From Desulfobulbaceae bacterium (GTDB taxonomy: Bacteria; Desulfobacterota; Desulfobulbia; Desulfobulbales; Desulfocapsaceae), in contig JAFLKM010000027.1 in assembly GCA_019163335.1 (NCBI GenBank), positions 1 to 64,000 of the forward strand: a DNA stretch of 64,000 nt. Reading direction: 5' to 3'. The notes beneath the pieces were generated by a model. That model worked only from the letters and a program-made list of their open reading frames with translations, was not told the DNA's origin and searched no databases. Both the position numbers and the translations under genes were made by a program. The first letter of the stretch is position 1. Every line of letters begins with the position of its first letter. Below, piece by piece: positions 48,223 through 57,371 of the stretch.

Positions 48223-48765
48223 ATGTCTCGTATTGGAAAACAACCTATTTCATTGCCTACCGGCGTAACTATCGTTATCGATGGACAATTGATTTCTGTT
48301 AAAGGTTCGAAGGGCTTGCTTCAGAGAGTTGTGCGTGATGAAATTAAAGTTGAACAGATATCAAATGAACTGCTAGTGAATACACACGAGGAAGGGTCTA
48401 AGAATAGTGCTTTTCGTGGTTTGTTTCGTAGTCTCCTTAATAATATGGTTGTTGGTGTTCATGAAGGTTTTAAGAAAATTTTACTTGTAGAAGGTGTTGG
48501 ATATAAAGCTAATGTAGTAGGAAATACATTAACTTTAAATGTAGGATATTCCAATCCGGTTGATTTTATTTTACCAGATGGTGTAATAGCAACTGTCGAA
48601 AGTAATAATAAAATTAATTTAGAATCTATAGATAAAGAATTACTTGGCTCAACCGCTTCTAAAATTCGTGCTATACGTAAACCTGAACCTTATAAAGGCA
48701 AAGGGATTCGATATTCTGACGAGCATATTGTTCGCAAGGTCGGAAAGTCAGCTGGTAAAAAATAA
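48223..48765 (+). CDS. rplF: 50S ribosomal protein L6
   Basis: Two-fold-repeat protein near the GTPase centre. MSRIGKQPISLPTGV start and PEPYKGKGIRYSDEHIVRK end. The ORF track adds 11 codons upstream; ATG 48223 follows ATGGAGGTAC and gives 180 residues. Confidence 0.96.
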   Translation: MSRIGKQPISLPTGVTIVIDGQLISVKGSKGLLQRVVRDEIKVEQISNELLVNTHEEGSKNSAFRGLFRSLLNNMVVGVHEGFKKILLVEGVGYKANVVGNTLTLNVGYSNPVDFILPDGVIATVESNNKINLESIDKELLGSTASKIRAIRKPEPYKGKGIRYSDEHIVRKVGKSAGKK

Positions 48766-48807
48766 TATTTTTTGTAAATACAGTTCATTTTATAATGGTG
48801 TTAAATT

Positions 48808-49173
48808 ATGGGTAAGACCAATCCTAAAGCTACAGCTCGAATTAAACGAGTAAGTCGTATCCGAAAAAAAATAGTAGGTACTTCTGAACGCCCACGGTTA
48901 AGAGTGTTTAAAAGTAGTAAGCATATATATGCACAGATTATAGATGACTCTGTTGGGAAAACAATTACTTACATGTCAACCATAGATAAGGAATTTGATA
49001 AGGGTGATGTAAAAGGAAAAATTGCAGCCGCAGAAAAAGTAGGAGAGCTTCTTGCTATACGTGCTAAAGCTTTTGGAATTCAAAAAGTTGTTTTTGATCG
49101 TGGTGGTTTTATATATCATGGTCGTATAAAAGCTGTTTCTGAAGGTGCTCGTAAAAATGGATTACAATTTTAA
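48808..49173 (+). CDS. rplR: 50S ribosomal protein L18
   Basis: 5S rRNA-binding protein. RIKRVSRIRKKIVGTSERPRL and VFDRGGFIYHGRIKA are conserved. 121 residues. Confidence 0.96.
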   Translation: MGKTNPKATARIKRVSRIRKKIVGTSERPRLRVFKSSKHIYAQIIDDSVGKTITYMSTIDKEFDKGDVKGKIAAAEKVGELLAIRAKAFGIQKVVFDRGGFIYHGRIKAVSEGARKNGLQF

Positions 49174-49202
49174 TAAACACATAATAATTAGGAGGTTGTC
49201 TC

Positions 49203-49715
49203 TTGTCTGATTTTAAACGTTCCAAGAGTGAAACACCTGAGGAACTAATTGAAAAGATAGTTTTTATCAACAGGGTTGCTAAAGTTGTTAAGGGTGGTCG
49301 TCGTTTTAGCTTTAGTGCAATTGTTGTTGTTGGAAATGGTAACGGTAAAGTTGGATATGGTTTGGGAAAAGCTAATCAAGTACCTGATGCAATACGTAAA
49401 GGTGTTGAGCAGGCAAAAAAAGATATGGTAACTGTTTCCCTGACAGAATTTTCAATTCCGCATACGATAATTGGAAGATATGGTGCTGGTTGTGTTCTTT
49501 TAAAACCTGCCTCTGAAGGTACTGGTGTGATAGCCGGTGGTCCTGTTCGTGCCGTATTAGAAGCTGTCGGAGTAACAAATATTTTAACCAAATGTTTAGG
49601 ATCTAATAATCCCCACAATATGGTTAAAGCAACCATGAGTGGATTAAGAAGTTTACGATCAGCTCAAAGTATAGCTAATTTGCGTGGTAAGAATTTAGAC
49701 GAAATATCCGCTTAG
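49203..49715 (+). CDS. rpsE: 30S ribosomal protein S5
   Basis: Fidelity protein with a double-stranded RNA-binding domain: [19 protein letters not shown] and [15 protein letters not shown]. 170 residues. Initiates at TTG 49203 after TTAGGAGG; no ATG alternative lies before the conserved region. Confidence 0.95.
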   Translation: MSDFKRSKSETPEELIEKIVFINRVAKVVKGGRRFSFSAIVVVGNGNGKVGYGLGKANQVPDAIRKGVEQAKKDMVTVSLTEFSIPHTIIGRYGAGCVLLKPASEGTGVIAGGPVRAVLEAVGVTNILTKCLGSNNPHNMVKATMSGLRSLRSAQSIANLRGKNLDEISA

Positions 49716-49802
49716 GTACTACACATTTTCCTTTATTTATTCTTACATTAAGGACGTGTGTTTTTTTTTGTTTTTTAAAAATTTTAAAGGTAAATCAATA
49801 AA

Positions 49803-49985
49803 ATGGCCGATACAATTACATATACTTTGGTCAAAAGTGGTATTGGAAGTACTCAAAAAATAAGAGCTACTTTAATAGGATTAGGATTGAACAAGATGCA
49901 GAAAACCGCTACTCGTAAAAATACCCCTGAAATTAAGGGAATGCTGAACAAGGTGAGCCATCTTATTCAAATCAAGGAGCTATAA
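49803..49985 (+). CDS. rpmD: 50S ribosomal protein L30
   Basis: Short ferredoxin-fold-like protein with YTLVKSGIGSTQKIRATLIGLGL. 60 residues, standard for bacteria. One base separates its stop from rplO. Confidence 0.94.
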   Translation: MADTITYTLVKSGIGSTQKIRATLIGLGLNKMQKTATRKNTPEIKGMLNKVSHLIQIKEL

Positions 49986-49986
49986 A

Positions 49987-50436
49987 ATGATATCTTTATC
50001 TAATCTCTCACCTAATATTGGATCAAATCGTAAACGGAAACGTGTTGGACGAGGCCAAGGTTCTGGGCGTGGTAAAACTGCTACAAGGGGTCATAAAGGT
50101 GCTAATTCACGTTCTGGGGCTTCAATTCGACCAGGATTTGAAGGTGGTCAAATGCCATTGCAACGTCGGCTTCCAAAGCGTGGTTTTCATAGTAAGTTTA
50201 AGATTGAATATTCGATTGTTTCCTTATCACAACTGAATGATCTTGATGTAACTGGAGATATAACTGCAGAAGTCTTATTTAACGCAGGTTTGATAAAAAA
50301 AGATTTACCCGTTAAAGTTTTAGCTAATGGAGATATCACAAAAGCTATTGTACTCCACATTGATAAAATTAGTCAGGAAGCAAAAGCTAAAATTGAGTTA
50401 GTCGGTGGTAAAGTTTTTGAATTTAATTCAATTTGA
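49987..50436 (+). CDS. rplO: 50S ribosomal protein L15
   Basis: Late-assembly protein with a Gly/Arg-rich N-terminal extension: RVGRGQGSGRGKTATRGHKG and RPGFEGGQMPLQRRLPKRGF. 149 residues. An ATCAAGGAG site lies at the end of rpmD. Confidence 0.96.
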   Translation: MISLSNLSPNIGSNRKRKRVGRGQGSGRGKTATRGHKGANSRSGASIRPGFEGGQMPLQRRLPKRGFHSKFKIEYSIVSLSQLNDLDVTGDITAEVLFNAGLIKKDLPVKVLANGDITKAIVLHIDKISQEAKAKIELVGGKVFEFNSI

Positions 50437-50496
50437 TTTTATACTATTAACCTTCATTTTTGTATTTTTTTCTCAAGTTAAGTATAGGTTGAATTA

Positions 50497-51801
50497 ATGA
50501 GTGGATTGCAGAGTGCGGCTAACATACCTGAGCTCCGAAAGAGATTGTTTTTTACTTTAGCCATGCTCGCTGTTTATCGTATGGGTGTTCAGATTCCAAC
50601 ACCTGGTATTAATGGTGAAGCTGTTGCTGCATTCTTTCTTCAGCATGCCGGTTCATTGTTTGGAATGTTTAATATGTTTTCAGGTGGTGCCTTGAGCAAT
50701 TTTTCAATTTTTGCCTTAGGTATAATGCCCTATATAAGTGCCTCAATTATTATTCAACTTCTGACTGTAGTTGTACCACAATTAGAGGCCTTATCGAAAG
50801 AAGGTGAATCCGGACGTAGAAAAATTACTCAATACACTCGTTACGGTACAGTTGGATTGAGTATTGTTCAAAGCTTATTTATTAGTGCTGGACTTGAAAG
50901 CATGACTGGTCCTGGAGGAGAAGTTATAGTTTTAGTTCCTGGTCTTCAGTTTAAGTTAATGACTATGCTTACATTGACATCAGGTACAGCATTTATCATG
51001 TGGCTTGGCGAGCAAATGACAGAGCGTGGCATCGGTAATGGGATGTCTTTAATTATTTTCGCAGGTATTGTTGCTGGTGGGCCAGCTGCTGTAATAAACT
51101 CAATTCAACTCATTCAAGCAGGCGAGATTGGCCTTTTTTTCATACCTTTTATCATAGCTTTTATGCTTGCAGTGGTAGCCTTTATTGTTTTTTTTGAAAC
51201 AGCCCAACGCCGGATTCCTATACAATATGCGAAGCGAGTTGTTGGTAGAAAAGTATATGGTGGTCAAAGTTCTCATCTTCCTTTAAAAATAAATATTTCA
51301 GGTGTAATTCCTCCTATTTTTGCTTCATCGATTATGATGTTCCCTGCTACTATTGGGAGTTTTATTCAGATTGAGTGGGTCCAACAAATCTCTGCTGCTC
51401 TTTCCCCTGGCACTGTTTATTATTATATAATGTTTATAGCAATGATAGTTTTCTTTTGTTTTTTTTATACTGCTGTGACATTTAAGCCTGACGATGTAGC
51501 AGAAAATCTGAAAAAAAATGGTGGATTTGTTCCTGGAATTCGACCTGGTAAAAAAACTGCTGAATTTATTGATAAGTCTTTAACTAGACTTACTGTTGTT
51601 GGTTCCATTTATTTAAGTGTTGTATGTGTATTGCCAACACTTATGATGACTAAATTTAACCTTCCCTTCTATTTTGGTGGCACAGCTCTTTTGATTGTTG
51701 TTGGTGTGGCTATTGATACTATGTCTCAAATTGAATCACATCTCGTAATGCGTAATTATGAAGGCTTTATGAAGGCCGGAAAAATTCAAGGACGAAGGTA
51801 G
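50497..51801 (+). CDS. secY: preprotein translocase subunit SecY
   Basis: The protein-conducting channel with ten membrane helices. RKRLFFTLAMLAVYRMGVQIP at the start, GIMPYISASIIIQLL (TM2), and the cytosolic-loop motifs RRIPIQYAKRVVGRK and NLKKNGGFVPGIRPG are intact. 434 residues. map follows after two bases. Confidence 0.97.
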   Translation: MSGLQSAANIPELRKRLFFTLAMLAVYRMGVQIPTPGINGEAVAAFFLQHAGSLFGMFNMFSGGALSNFSIFALGIMPYISASIIIQLLTVVVPQLEALSKEGESGRRKITQYTRYGTVGLSIVQSLFISAGLESMTGPGGEVIVLVPGLQFKLMTMLTLTSGTAFIMWLGEQMTERGIGNGMSLIIFAGIVAGGPAAVINSIQLIQAGEIGLFFIPFIIAFMLAVVAFIVFFETAQRRIPIQYAKRVVGRKVYGGQSSHLPLKINISGVIPPIFASSIMMFPATIGSFIQIEWVQQISAALSPGTVYYYIMFIAMIVFFCFFYTAVTFKPDDVAENLKKNGGFVPGIRPGKKTAEFIDKSLTRLTVVGSIYLSVVCVLPTLMMTKFNLPFYFGGTALLIVVGVAIDTMSQIESHLVMRNYEGFMKAGKIQGRR

Positions 51802-51803
51802 CA

Positions 51804-52598
51804 TTGTTTAATTCTGAAAAAAATAAAGTTGATAAGTCGATTCTTCTTAAGACTTCTGATGAAATTTCTTTAATGTATGAAGCTAATCAGATTGTTGCAG
51901 AGTTATTATGCACAATTAGAAGAATTATAGAACCTGGACTTTCAACATTTGAACTTGATCAAATTGCTGAAGATTTTTGTGTTAAAAAAAAAGCTAAACC
52001 TGCTTTTAAGGGATATAGAGGCTTCCCTTCTTCCTTGTGTGTTTCTATAAACGAAGAAGTTGTACATGGCATACCTTCTCGAAAGCGTAAGCTACTCAAG
52101 GGAGATATTGTGTCCCTTGATTTCGGTGTTTGTAAAAATGGATATTTTGGAGATTCTGCCATTACTGTTCCTGTAGATATTGTATCAAACGATAATAATA
52201 AATTAATTAAAATTACTGAAGATTCCTTATTATTGGCTATAAATGAAGTGCAAATTGGAAATAGAATAAATGATATTTCCAGAATTATTCAAGAACATGT
52301 TCAAAAAAGCGGTTTTTCTATTGTACGACAGTTTGTAGGGCATGGTATCGGTAAGTCCTTGCATGAAGGACCTGAAATTCCTAACTTTGTTCAAACTGGA
52401 CATTCGCCAAGATTATTAGCTGGAATGGTTCTGGCCATAGAACCTATGGTAAACATTGGAACACACAATGTCTCAGTGCTAAAAGATGGCTGGACTGTTG
52501 TCACCAGCGATAAAAAATGTTCGGCACATTTTGAGCATACTGTAGCAGTTACAACTAATGGTCCATTAATTTTATCTTCACAAACACTTTTTGTTTAA
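51804..52598 (+). CDS. map: methionine aminopeptidase, type I
   Basis: Removes the initiator Met. The metal ligands are visible: LDFG Asp, GDSA Asp, GHGIG His, AIEPM Glu and FEHT Glu. The substrate-pocket GYRGFPSSLCVSINEEVVHGIP is also present. 264 residues. Initiates at TTG 51804, right after the secY stop, with GAAGG inside the end of secY, so it depends on coupling. Confidence 0.93.
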   Translation: MFNSEKNKVDKSILLKTSDEISLMYEANQIVAELLCTIRRIIEPGLSTFELDQIAEDFCVKKKAKPAFKGYRGFPSSLCVSINEEVVHGIPSRKRKLLKGDIVSLDFGVCKNGYFGDSAITVPVDIVSNDNNKLIKITEDSLLLAINEVQIGNRINDISRIIQEHVQKSGFSIVRQFVGHGIGKSLHEGPEIPNFVQTGHSPRLLAGMVLAIEPMVNIGTHNVSVLKDGWTVVTSDKKCSAHFEHTVAVTTNGPLILSSQTLFV

Positions 52599-52678
52599 AA
52601 ATTATCACTTTCATTTTATGTAAATTTGTACTAAGATGATTTTTTTTGTTTTTATAGAAATAAATTTTAGGAGTAAGA

Positions 52679-52915
52679 ATGGCAAAAGAAGAAGCCATCG
52701 AAGTTGAAGGAACAATTGTTGAGCCATTGCCGAACGCGATGTTTCGTGTTGAATTAGATAATGGGCATAAAGTTTTAGCTCATATTTCTGGTAAAATGAG
52801 AATGCATTTTATTAAAATATTACCTGGTGATAGAGTAACTATTGAGCTGTCACCATATGATCTTTCGCGTGGTAGAGTTACATTTCGTGCCAAGGGCGGA
52901 AAAAAAAATAAATAG
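52679..52915 (+). CDS. infA: translation initiation factor IF-1
   Basis: OB-fold factor that blocks the 30S A site. [19 protein letters not shown] and the [19 protein letters not shown] ending are diagnostic. 78 residues with a short Lys-rich tail, slightly longer than the common 72. rpmJ follows 14 bases later. Confidence 0.96.
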   Translation: MAKEEAIEVEGTIVEPLPNAMFRVELDNGHKVLAHISGKMRMHFIKILPGDRVTIELSPYDLSRGRVTFRAKGGKKNK

Positions 52916-52929
52916 CGGGTATATCTATC

Positions 52930-53043
52930 ATGAAAGTTCGAACTTCAGTTAAGAAAATTTGTAGTGATTGTAAAATTTTTAAGCGGAATGGGATAGTTAG
53001 GGTTACTTGTAAGTTGAAAAAACATAAACAGCGTCAAGGTTAG
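52930..53043 (+). CDS. rpmJ: 50S ribosomal protein L36 (zinc type), absent from the ORF track
   Basis: 37 codons from ATG 52930 to TAG 53043, below the 60-codon limit of the track. The product starts [19 protein letters not shown] and ends HKQRQG, with Cys11, Cys14, Cys27 and His32 as the zinc site. Its position between infA and rpsM is the standard spc/alpha junction. Confidence 0.95.
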   Translation: MKVRTSVKKICSDCKIFKRNGIVRVTCKLKKHKQRQG

Positions 53044-53098
53044 TGTTTTGTTAATAAATTTTTTTTATATTTACTATTTAACTTGAGGAGATGCAATT

Positions 53099-53467
53099 TT
53101 GGCACGTTTATCAGGAGTTGACCTCCCAAAAAATAAGCACATTGATAGAGCTTTAACTTATATTCATGGAATAGGGCTCACATCAGCACGTCAGATACTT
53201 CTGAAAGCTGATTTGCCCTTTACGATGAACAGTGATGATTTAAGTGGTGATGATGTCACTCGAATTCGTAAGATTATAGAAGATGAATATACAGTTGAAG
53301 GGGATCGTCGACGTGAAGTATCCATGGACATTAAGAGGCTCATGGATTTAGGGTGCTATCGTGGTAAAAGACACAGGATGGGGCTTCCGTGTCGTGGTCA
53401 AAAAACTAAAACCAATGCTAGAACACGAAAAGGTCCACGTCGTGGAGCTGCAGCTCGTAGAAAATAA
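53099..53467 (+). CDS. rpsM: 30S ribosomal protein S13
   Basis: Head protein contacting P-site t[24 protein letters not shown] with HGIG helix-two-turn-helix motif, ending [20 protein letters not shown]. 122 residues. Initiates at TTG 53099 after TTGAGGAG; an ATG eight bases upstream is out of frame. Confidence 0.95.
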   Translation: MARLSGVDLPKNKHIDRALTYIHGIGLTSARQILLKADLPFTMNSDDLSGDDVTRIRKIIEDEYTVEGDRRREVSMDIKRLMDLGCYRGKRHRMGLPCRGQKTKTNARTRKGPRRGAAARRK

Positions 53468-53489
53468 ATTTTATTAAAAAGGTAATCTA

Positions 53490-53888
53490 ATGGCCGGAGC
53501 AAAACGTTCAGTTGTTCGAACTAAAAAGAAAATTAAAAAGAATATACCAGAAGGTATTGTTTTTATCTATTCTACCTTTAACAATACCATTGTAACCATT
53601 TCAGATACCCAAGGTAACGTTATATCATGGTGCAGTGCTGGTATTCTCGGCTTTAAAGGCTCTCGCAAAAGTACTCCTTTTGCTGCTCAAAACGCAATTT
53701 CTGAAGCCAGTCAAAAAGCTGCTGATCATGGGATGCGAAAAGTTGAAGTTAAAGTGAAAGGTCCTGGCCCTGGTAGAGAGGCAGCATTACGAGCTTTATC
53801 TACAACAGGCTTTGAGGTGACTCGTATCTGTGATATAACTCCTGTTCCTCATAATGGTTGCAAGCCCCCCAAACGACGTCGTGTTTAA
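53490..53888 (+). CDS. rpsK: 30S ribosomal protein S11
   Basis: Platform protein next to the E site. [19 protein letters not shown] and the C-terminal [18 protein letters not shown], with the Asn-Gly isomerisation site, are conserved. 132 residues. Confidence 0.97.
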   Translation: MAGAKRSVVRTKKKIKKNIPEGIVFIYSTFNNTIVTISDTQGNVISWCSAGILGFKGSRKSTPFAAQNAISEASQKAADHGMRKVEVKVKGPGPGREAALRALSTTGFEVTRICDITPVPHNGCKPPKRRRV

Positions 53889-53942
53889 TTTTACTATCTG
53901 TTTTTATTTATAATAATTTTCCATAAAAAGCTGGAGGTATAA

Positions 53943-54572
53943 GTGGCTAGAGATATAGGGGCAGCATGTCGACGTTGTAGACGTGAAAACCTTAAGTTAT
54001 ATTTGAAAGGTGATCGTTGTTATTCTGATAAATGTTCATTTGAGCGTCGAGCTTTTGGACCAGGACAACATGGGCAGGCTAGATTTAAAAAAGTTTCTGA
54101 TTATGCCCTTCAGTTACGTGAAAAGCAAAAAGTAAAAAACATGTATGGCGTTCTTGAAAAGCATTTTCGAATTTGCTTTCACAAAGCGGATCAGCAAAAA
54201 GGTGTTACCGGTGAGAATTTACTGGTAAATTTGGAAAGACGTTTGGATAACACAATTTTCCGTATTGGATTGTCTTCTTCCAGAACTCAAGCAAGACAAT
54301 TTGTTTTACATAGTCATATATTAGTTAATGGAAAAAAAGTTAATATACCATCTTATCTTGTAAAAGCTGGTGATGAAATTACTGTTAAGGAAAAAAGTCG
54401 AAAAAATTCTATTATTAATGATAACTTAGAGGTCGTAGCTCGTCGTGGAATTCCTAGTTGGTTAGAACTTGATAAAGATAACTATAAGGCTATTGTTAAA
54501 TCTCTTCCTAATCGCGATGAATTAACAATGCCCATCCAAGAACATTTGATTGTTGAACTTTATTCTAAATAA
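53943..54572 (+). CDS. rpsD: 30S ribosomal protein S4 (zinc type)
   Basis: Primary assembly and fidelity protein. Cys9, Cys12, Cys26 and Cys31 (CRRC...CYSDKC) form the zinc site of the C+ version. The S4 RNA-binding domain reads RLDNTIFRIGLSSSRTQARQ. 209 residues. GTG start after CTGGAGG. A long terminator hairpin follows before rpoA. Confidence 0.96.
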   Translation: MARDIGAACRRCRRENLKLYLKGDRCYSDKCSFERRAFGPGQHGQARFKKVSDYALQLREKQKVKNMYGVLEKHFRICFHKADQQKGVTGENLLVNLERRLDNTIFRIGLSSSRTQARQFVLHSHILVNGKKVNIPSYLVKAGDEITVKEKSRKNSIINDNLEVVARRGIPSWLELDKDNYKAIVKSLPNRDELTMPIQEHLIVELYSK

Positions 54573-54612
54573 TTAATTTCTGTTTTTTACTTTTTTTAAA
54601 AAAATATTTTTT

Positions 54613-54660
54613 AAAATTAATATAGATGATGTCTTTGACATTATCTATATTAATTTTTTA
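54613..54660 (+). terminator. 21-bp intrinsic terminator between rpsD and rpoA
   Basis: A 21-bp stem (54613-54633 with 54637-54657), with one G-U pair and a TTT loop, ends in a T run. The core is ATAGATGATGTC paired with GACATTATCTAT. It interrupts the alpha operon, where rpoA normally relies on read-through. Confidence 0.82.
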
Positions 54661-54665
54661 ATATA

Positions 54666-54695
54666 TTGTGTTGATTATGTTCATTATTTTATAAT
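54666..54695 (+). promoter_or_regulatory. candidate promoter of rpoA-rplQ
   Basis: A perfect TATAAT (54690-54695) with TTGTGT 18 bases upstream (54666-54671), immediately after the terminator. Initiation near 54702 leaves about 36 nt before rpoA. The -10 is exact; the -35 matches poorly. Confidence 0.5.
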
Positions 54696-54737
54696 GAATT
54701 TTTCTATAAGAAAAAAGATATGCAGAGAAGGATTTAT

Positions 54738-55775
54738 ATGACCCAAACTGCTGAAGAAAAGATCCCGTTTTATCGTAATTGGCGTCAGTTAATTCAACCC
54801 GAAAAACTAGAGGTTGATAAAGCTAAACATTCTGAATCTTACGGTAAATTCATATGTCAGCCTTTAGAAAGAGGTTTTGCTGCTACAATCGGTAATTCTC
54901 TGCGACGTATTTTATTGTCATCAATCCAAGGTGCAGCAATTACAGTTGTAAAAATTGACGGTGCCCTGCATGAATTTACAGCAATGAAGGATGTTGTTGA
55001 AGATGTAAGTGAAATTATTTTGAATCTTAAACAGGTTCGAATTAAACTGAATAAGCCAGATTCTCAAACTGTGGTAATTGATAAAACTGGTCCATGTGTT
55101 GTAACCGCTTCTGATATTAAGGGGTCTTCATTTGTTGATATCATGAACGGCGACCAGGTTCTTTGTACCTTAACAGGTAATTCTCGTTTTCACGCTGAAT
55201 TAACTGTTGAGTGGGGAAAAGGATATCAACCTGCAGAAAAGCAGTCTAAAGAGAATCTTACCATTGGACAAATACCCATTGATGCTATTTTTACACCTGT
55301 TAAGTTAATCCAATATAATGTTTCTCAAGCTCGGGTTGGTCAACAAACTGATTATGACAAATTAACAATAGAGATTGAAACCGATGGTAGTGTGAAACCA
55401 GAAAGTGCTTTGGCCTATGCAGCAAAAATCCTTAAGGAACAGATGACTATTTTCATCAATTTTGATGAAGGAAGTGCTGAGCCTGATACTGTAGTTATTG
55501 ATACTCCTGACACTGAAAACGTTTTTCTAAATCAACCTGTAGATGATTTAGAATTATCTGTTCGTTCCGCTAATTGTTTAAAGAATGCAGAAATAAATTT
55601 TATTGGCGAGCTTTGCCAGAAAACAGATCAAGAAATGTTAAAGACTAAGAATTTTGGTCGTAAATCTCTGAATGAGATTAAAGCATTGCTTTCTGAACGT
55701 GGATTAACCCTTGGTCAAAAGTTTGACAGTTGGGTAGCCCCTGAGATTATTAAAAAAAATGAAGAACATGAATAG
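54738..55775 (+). CDS. rpoA: RNA polymerase alpha subunit
   Basis: Assembly scaffold and activator target. The N-terminal domain has [19 protein letters not shown]; the C-terminal domain has [16 protein letters not shown] and [15 protein letters not shown] for UP-element and activator contact. ATG 54738 follows AGAAGGA at good spacing; the ORF-track ATG 54720 lacks a site. 345 residues, slightly longer than in E. coli. Confidence 0.95.
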   Translation: MTQTAEEKIPFYRNWRQLIQPEKLEVDKAKHSESYGKFICQPLERGFAATIGNSLRRILLSSIQGAAITVVKIDGALHEFTAMKDVVEDVSEIILNLKQVRIKLNKPDSQTVVIDKTGPCVVTASDIKGSSFVDIMNGDQVLCTLTGNSRFHAELTVEWGKGYQPAEKQSKENLTIGQIPIDAIFTPVKLIQYNVSQARVGQQTDYDKLTIEIETDGSVKPESALAYAAKILKEQMTIFINFDEGSAEPDTVVIDTPDTENVFLNQPVDDLELSVRSANCLKNAEINFIGELCQKTDQEMLKTKNFGRKSLNEIKALLSERGLTLGQKFDSWVAPEIIKKNEEHE

Positions 55776-55865
55776 TTTTAAATGATTTATTAGTTAGAAT
55801 TTGAATCTATTCTTTTTGTTACTTATATTGTTTTACCATCAACATTAAAAGTTGAGGATTAATTA

Positions 55866-56252
55866 ATGAGACATCGAAAATCAGGAAGGAAATTAGGCCG
55901 AACATCTTCTCATCGTGAGGCTATGTTTAGAAATATGATAACGTCTCTTTTTGAGCATGAAAGAATTGTTACAACGACCCCTAAAGCAAAAGAAGCTAGA
56001 TGTATAGCTGATAAAATGATCACTCTTGCTAAAAAAGGTGATTTGCATGCCAGACGTCAAGCCTTGAGTTATATCCGTAGTAAAGATATAGTTGCTAAAC
56101 TTTTTGAAGTAATTCATTTGAAATTTACTGATCGTAAGGGTGGGTATACTCGAATTGTTCAAACCGGCATTCGTCGCGGTGATGCTGCTCCTATGGCCAT
56201 TCTTGAACTAGTTGGTTATCAGGAAATCATAGAGGTAAAGGCTGATAATTAA
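55866..56252 (+). CDS. rplQ: 50S ribosomal protein L17
   Basis: [20 protein letters not shown] start is diagnostic; [19 protein letters not shown] follows. 128 residues. Last gene of the ribosomal superoperon; a strong terminator lies 66 bases downstream. Confidence 0.97.
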   Translation: MRHRKSGRKLGRTSSHREAMFRNMITSLFEHERIVTTTPKAKEARCIADKMITLAKKGDLHARRQALSYIRSKDIVAKLFEVIHLKFTDRKGGYTRIVQTGIRRGDAAPMAILELVGYQEIIEVKADN

Positions 56253-56318
56253 TTTTATTAAATTGTTTGTACGGTAGTTATCTTTACTTTAGTTCTTGAT
56301 TTATTTCTTTATCAAGCT

Positions 56319-56354
56319 AAAAACTGACATGATTTTTCATGTCAGTTTTTTTTT
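56319..56354 (+). terminator. intrinsic terminator after rplQ
   Basis: AAAAACTGACATGA pairs perfectly with TCATGTCAGTTTTT around a TTTT loop and continues into further Ts. It ends the ribosomal protein superoperon. Confidence 0.9.
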
Positions 56355-56398
56355 GTTTTAACGATCCCGAATTGTTTGAACCTTAGGATTATAATACC

Positions 56399-57163
56399 AT
56401 GCACAATAAAGATAAATTTCCCGATGGTATGATTCCATTAGGGACAGAGACTTTTCAGTTTTCGTGTCATTCTGGAGTGAAATGTTTTACGTCCTGTTGT
56501 AAAAATGTCGATATGTTTCTTTTTCCTTATGATATCATTCGATTGAAAAACAGATTAGGTGTTGATTCTGAATCGTTTATGCGACGTTATACACGACTAA
56601 GTACTGGGAGCCATCCCTATTTCCCTGCTGTTATGCTTAAATTGAGTGATGATGTTGAGAAATCCTGTCCATTTTTAACTGATAAGGGATGTTCTGTATA
56701 TTCTGATCGGCCTTCAGCCTGTCGGACGTATCCTCTTGAACGAGCTGTAGATAGAACTCCAGAACGTGGATCATGTCTTGATTATTATTTTTTGACAAAT
56801 CATTCGTATTGTTTAGGACATCAAGAAAAAAAATCCTGTACAACTTTACAATGGATTCGAGAGCAGCAACTTCAAGAATATAATAATATGAATGATAGAT
56901 GGGCTGAACTTGACACGATTTTTCTTACAAATCCATGGAAAGGCGAAGGTAGTGGTGGTCCTCTGCAACAAATAGCCTTTATGGTCTGTTATAATGTTGA
57001 TGAGTTCAAGCTTTTCGTTGCTCGTCAACATATCTTTGAACAGTTTCAGATGTCCAATAAACAAAAAAATCGTTTTGAGTCCGATGATGTGGCATTGCTT
57101 CAGTTTGGTTTTGATTGGCTGAAATTTTTTCTGACCGGTAAATCATCGTTACAACAACGTTAA
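56399..57163 (+). CDS. YkgJ-family cysteine-cluster protein
   Basis: Residues 23-34 contain C-x5-C-x3-CC, followed by the family pattern CPFLTDKGCSVYSDRPSACRTYP (Cys90, 98, 108), and further Cys at 126, 138 and 147. Family members are thought to bind zinc or an Fe-S cluster; biochemical function is unknown. 254 residues with no membrane segment. It sits alone between the rplQ terminator and rpsB, with poor ribosome-binding sequence before ATG 56399. Confidence 0.82.
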   Translation: MHNKDKFPDGMIPLGTETFQFSCHSGVKCFTSCCKNVDMFLFPYDIIRLKNRLGVDSESFMRRYTRLSTGSHPYFPAVMLKLSDDVEKSCPFLTDKGCSVYSDRPSACRTYPLERAVDRTPERGSCLDYYFLTNHSYCLGHQEKKSCTTLQWIREQQLQEYNNMNDRWAELDTIFLTNPWKGEGSGGPLQQIAFMVCYNVDEFKLFVARQHIFEQFQMSNKQKNRFESDDVALLQFGFDWLKFFLTGKSSLQQR

Positions 57164-57371
57164 GTTCTTTTTTGATAATCTATAGATAGGTTGCAAAATA
57201 TAGTATCTAGTGGTATAAAATTCTTTTTTTATGTTGTTTGTACTTGGTAAATAATTAGTGGATAGTTAAATTCGCACACCTCTTGCTGTACTGGTGTCAT
57301 GTATAGTTTTTTATGCAAACTGTATTGTGATAAAATAGGGGTGGAGGTTAAACCAGAAAACGGAGAATAAA

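Noticed and set aside
56372-56395. TTGTTT and TATAAT just before the YkgJ-like gene as a promoter
   Set aside because: The spacing is only 12 bp and the TATAAT lies four bases before the ATG, so initiation would fall inside the coding sequence.
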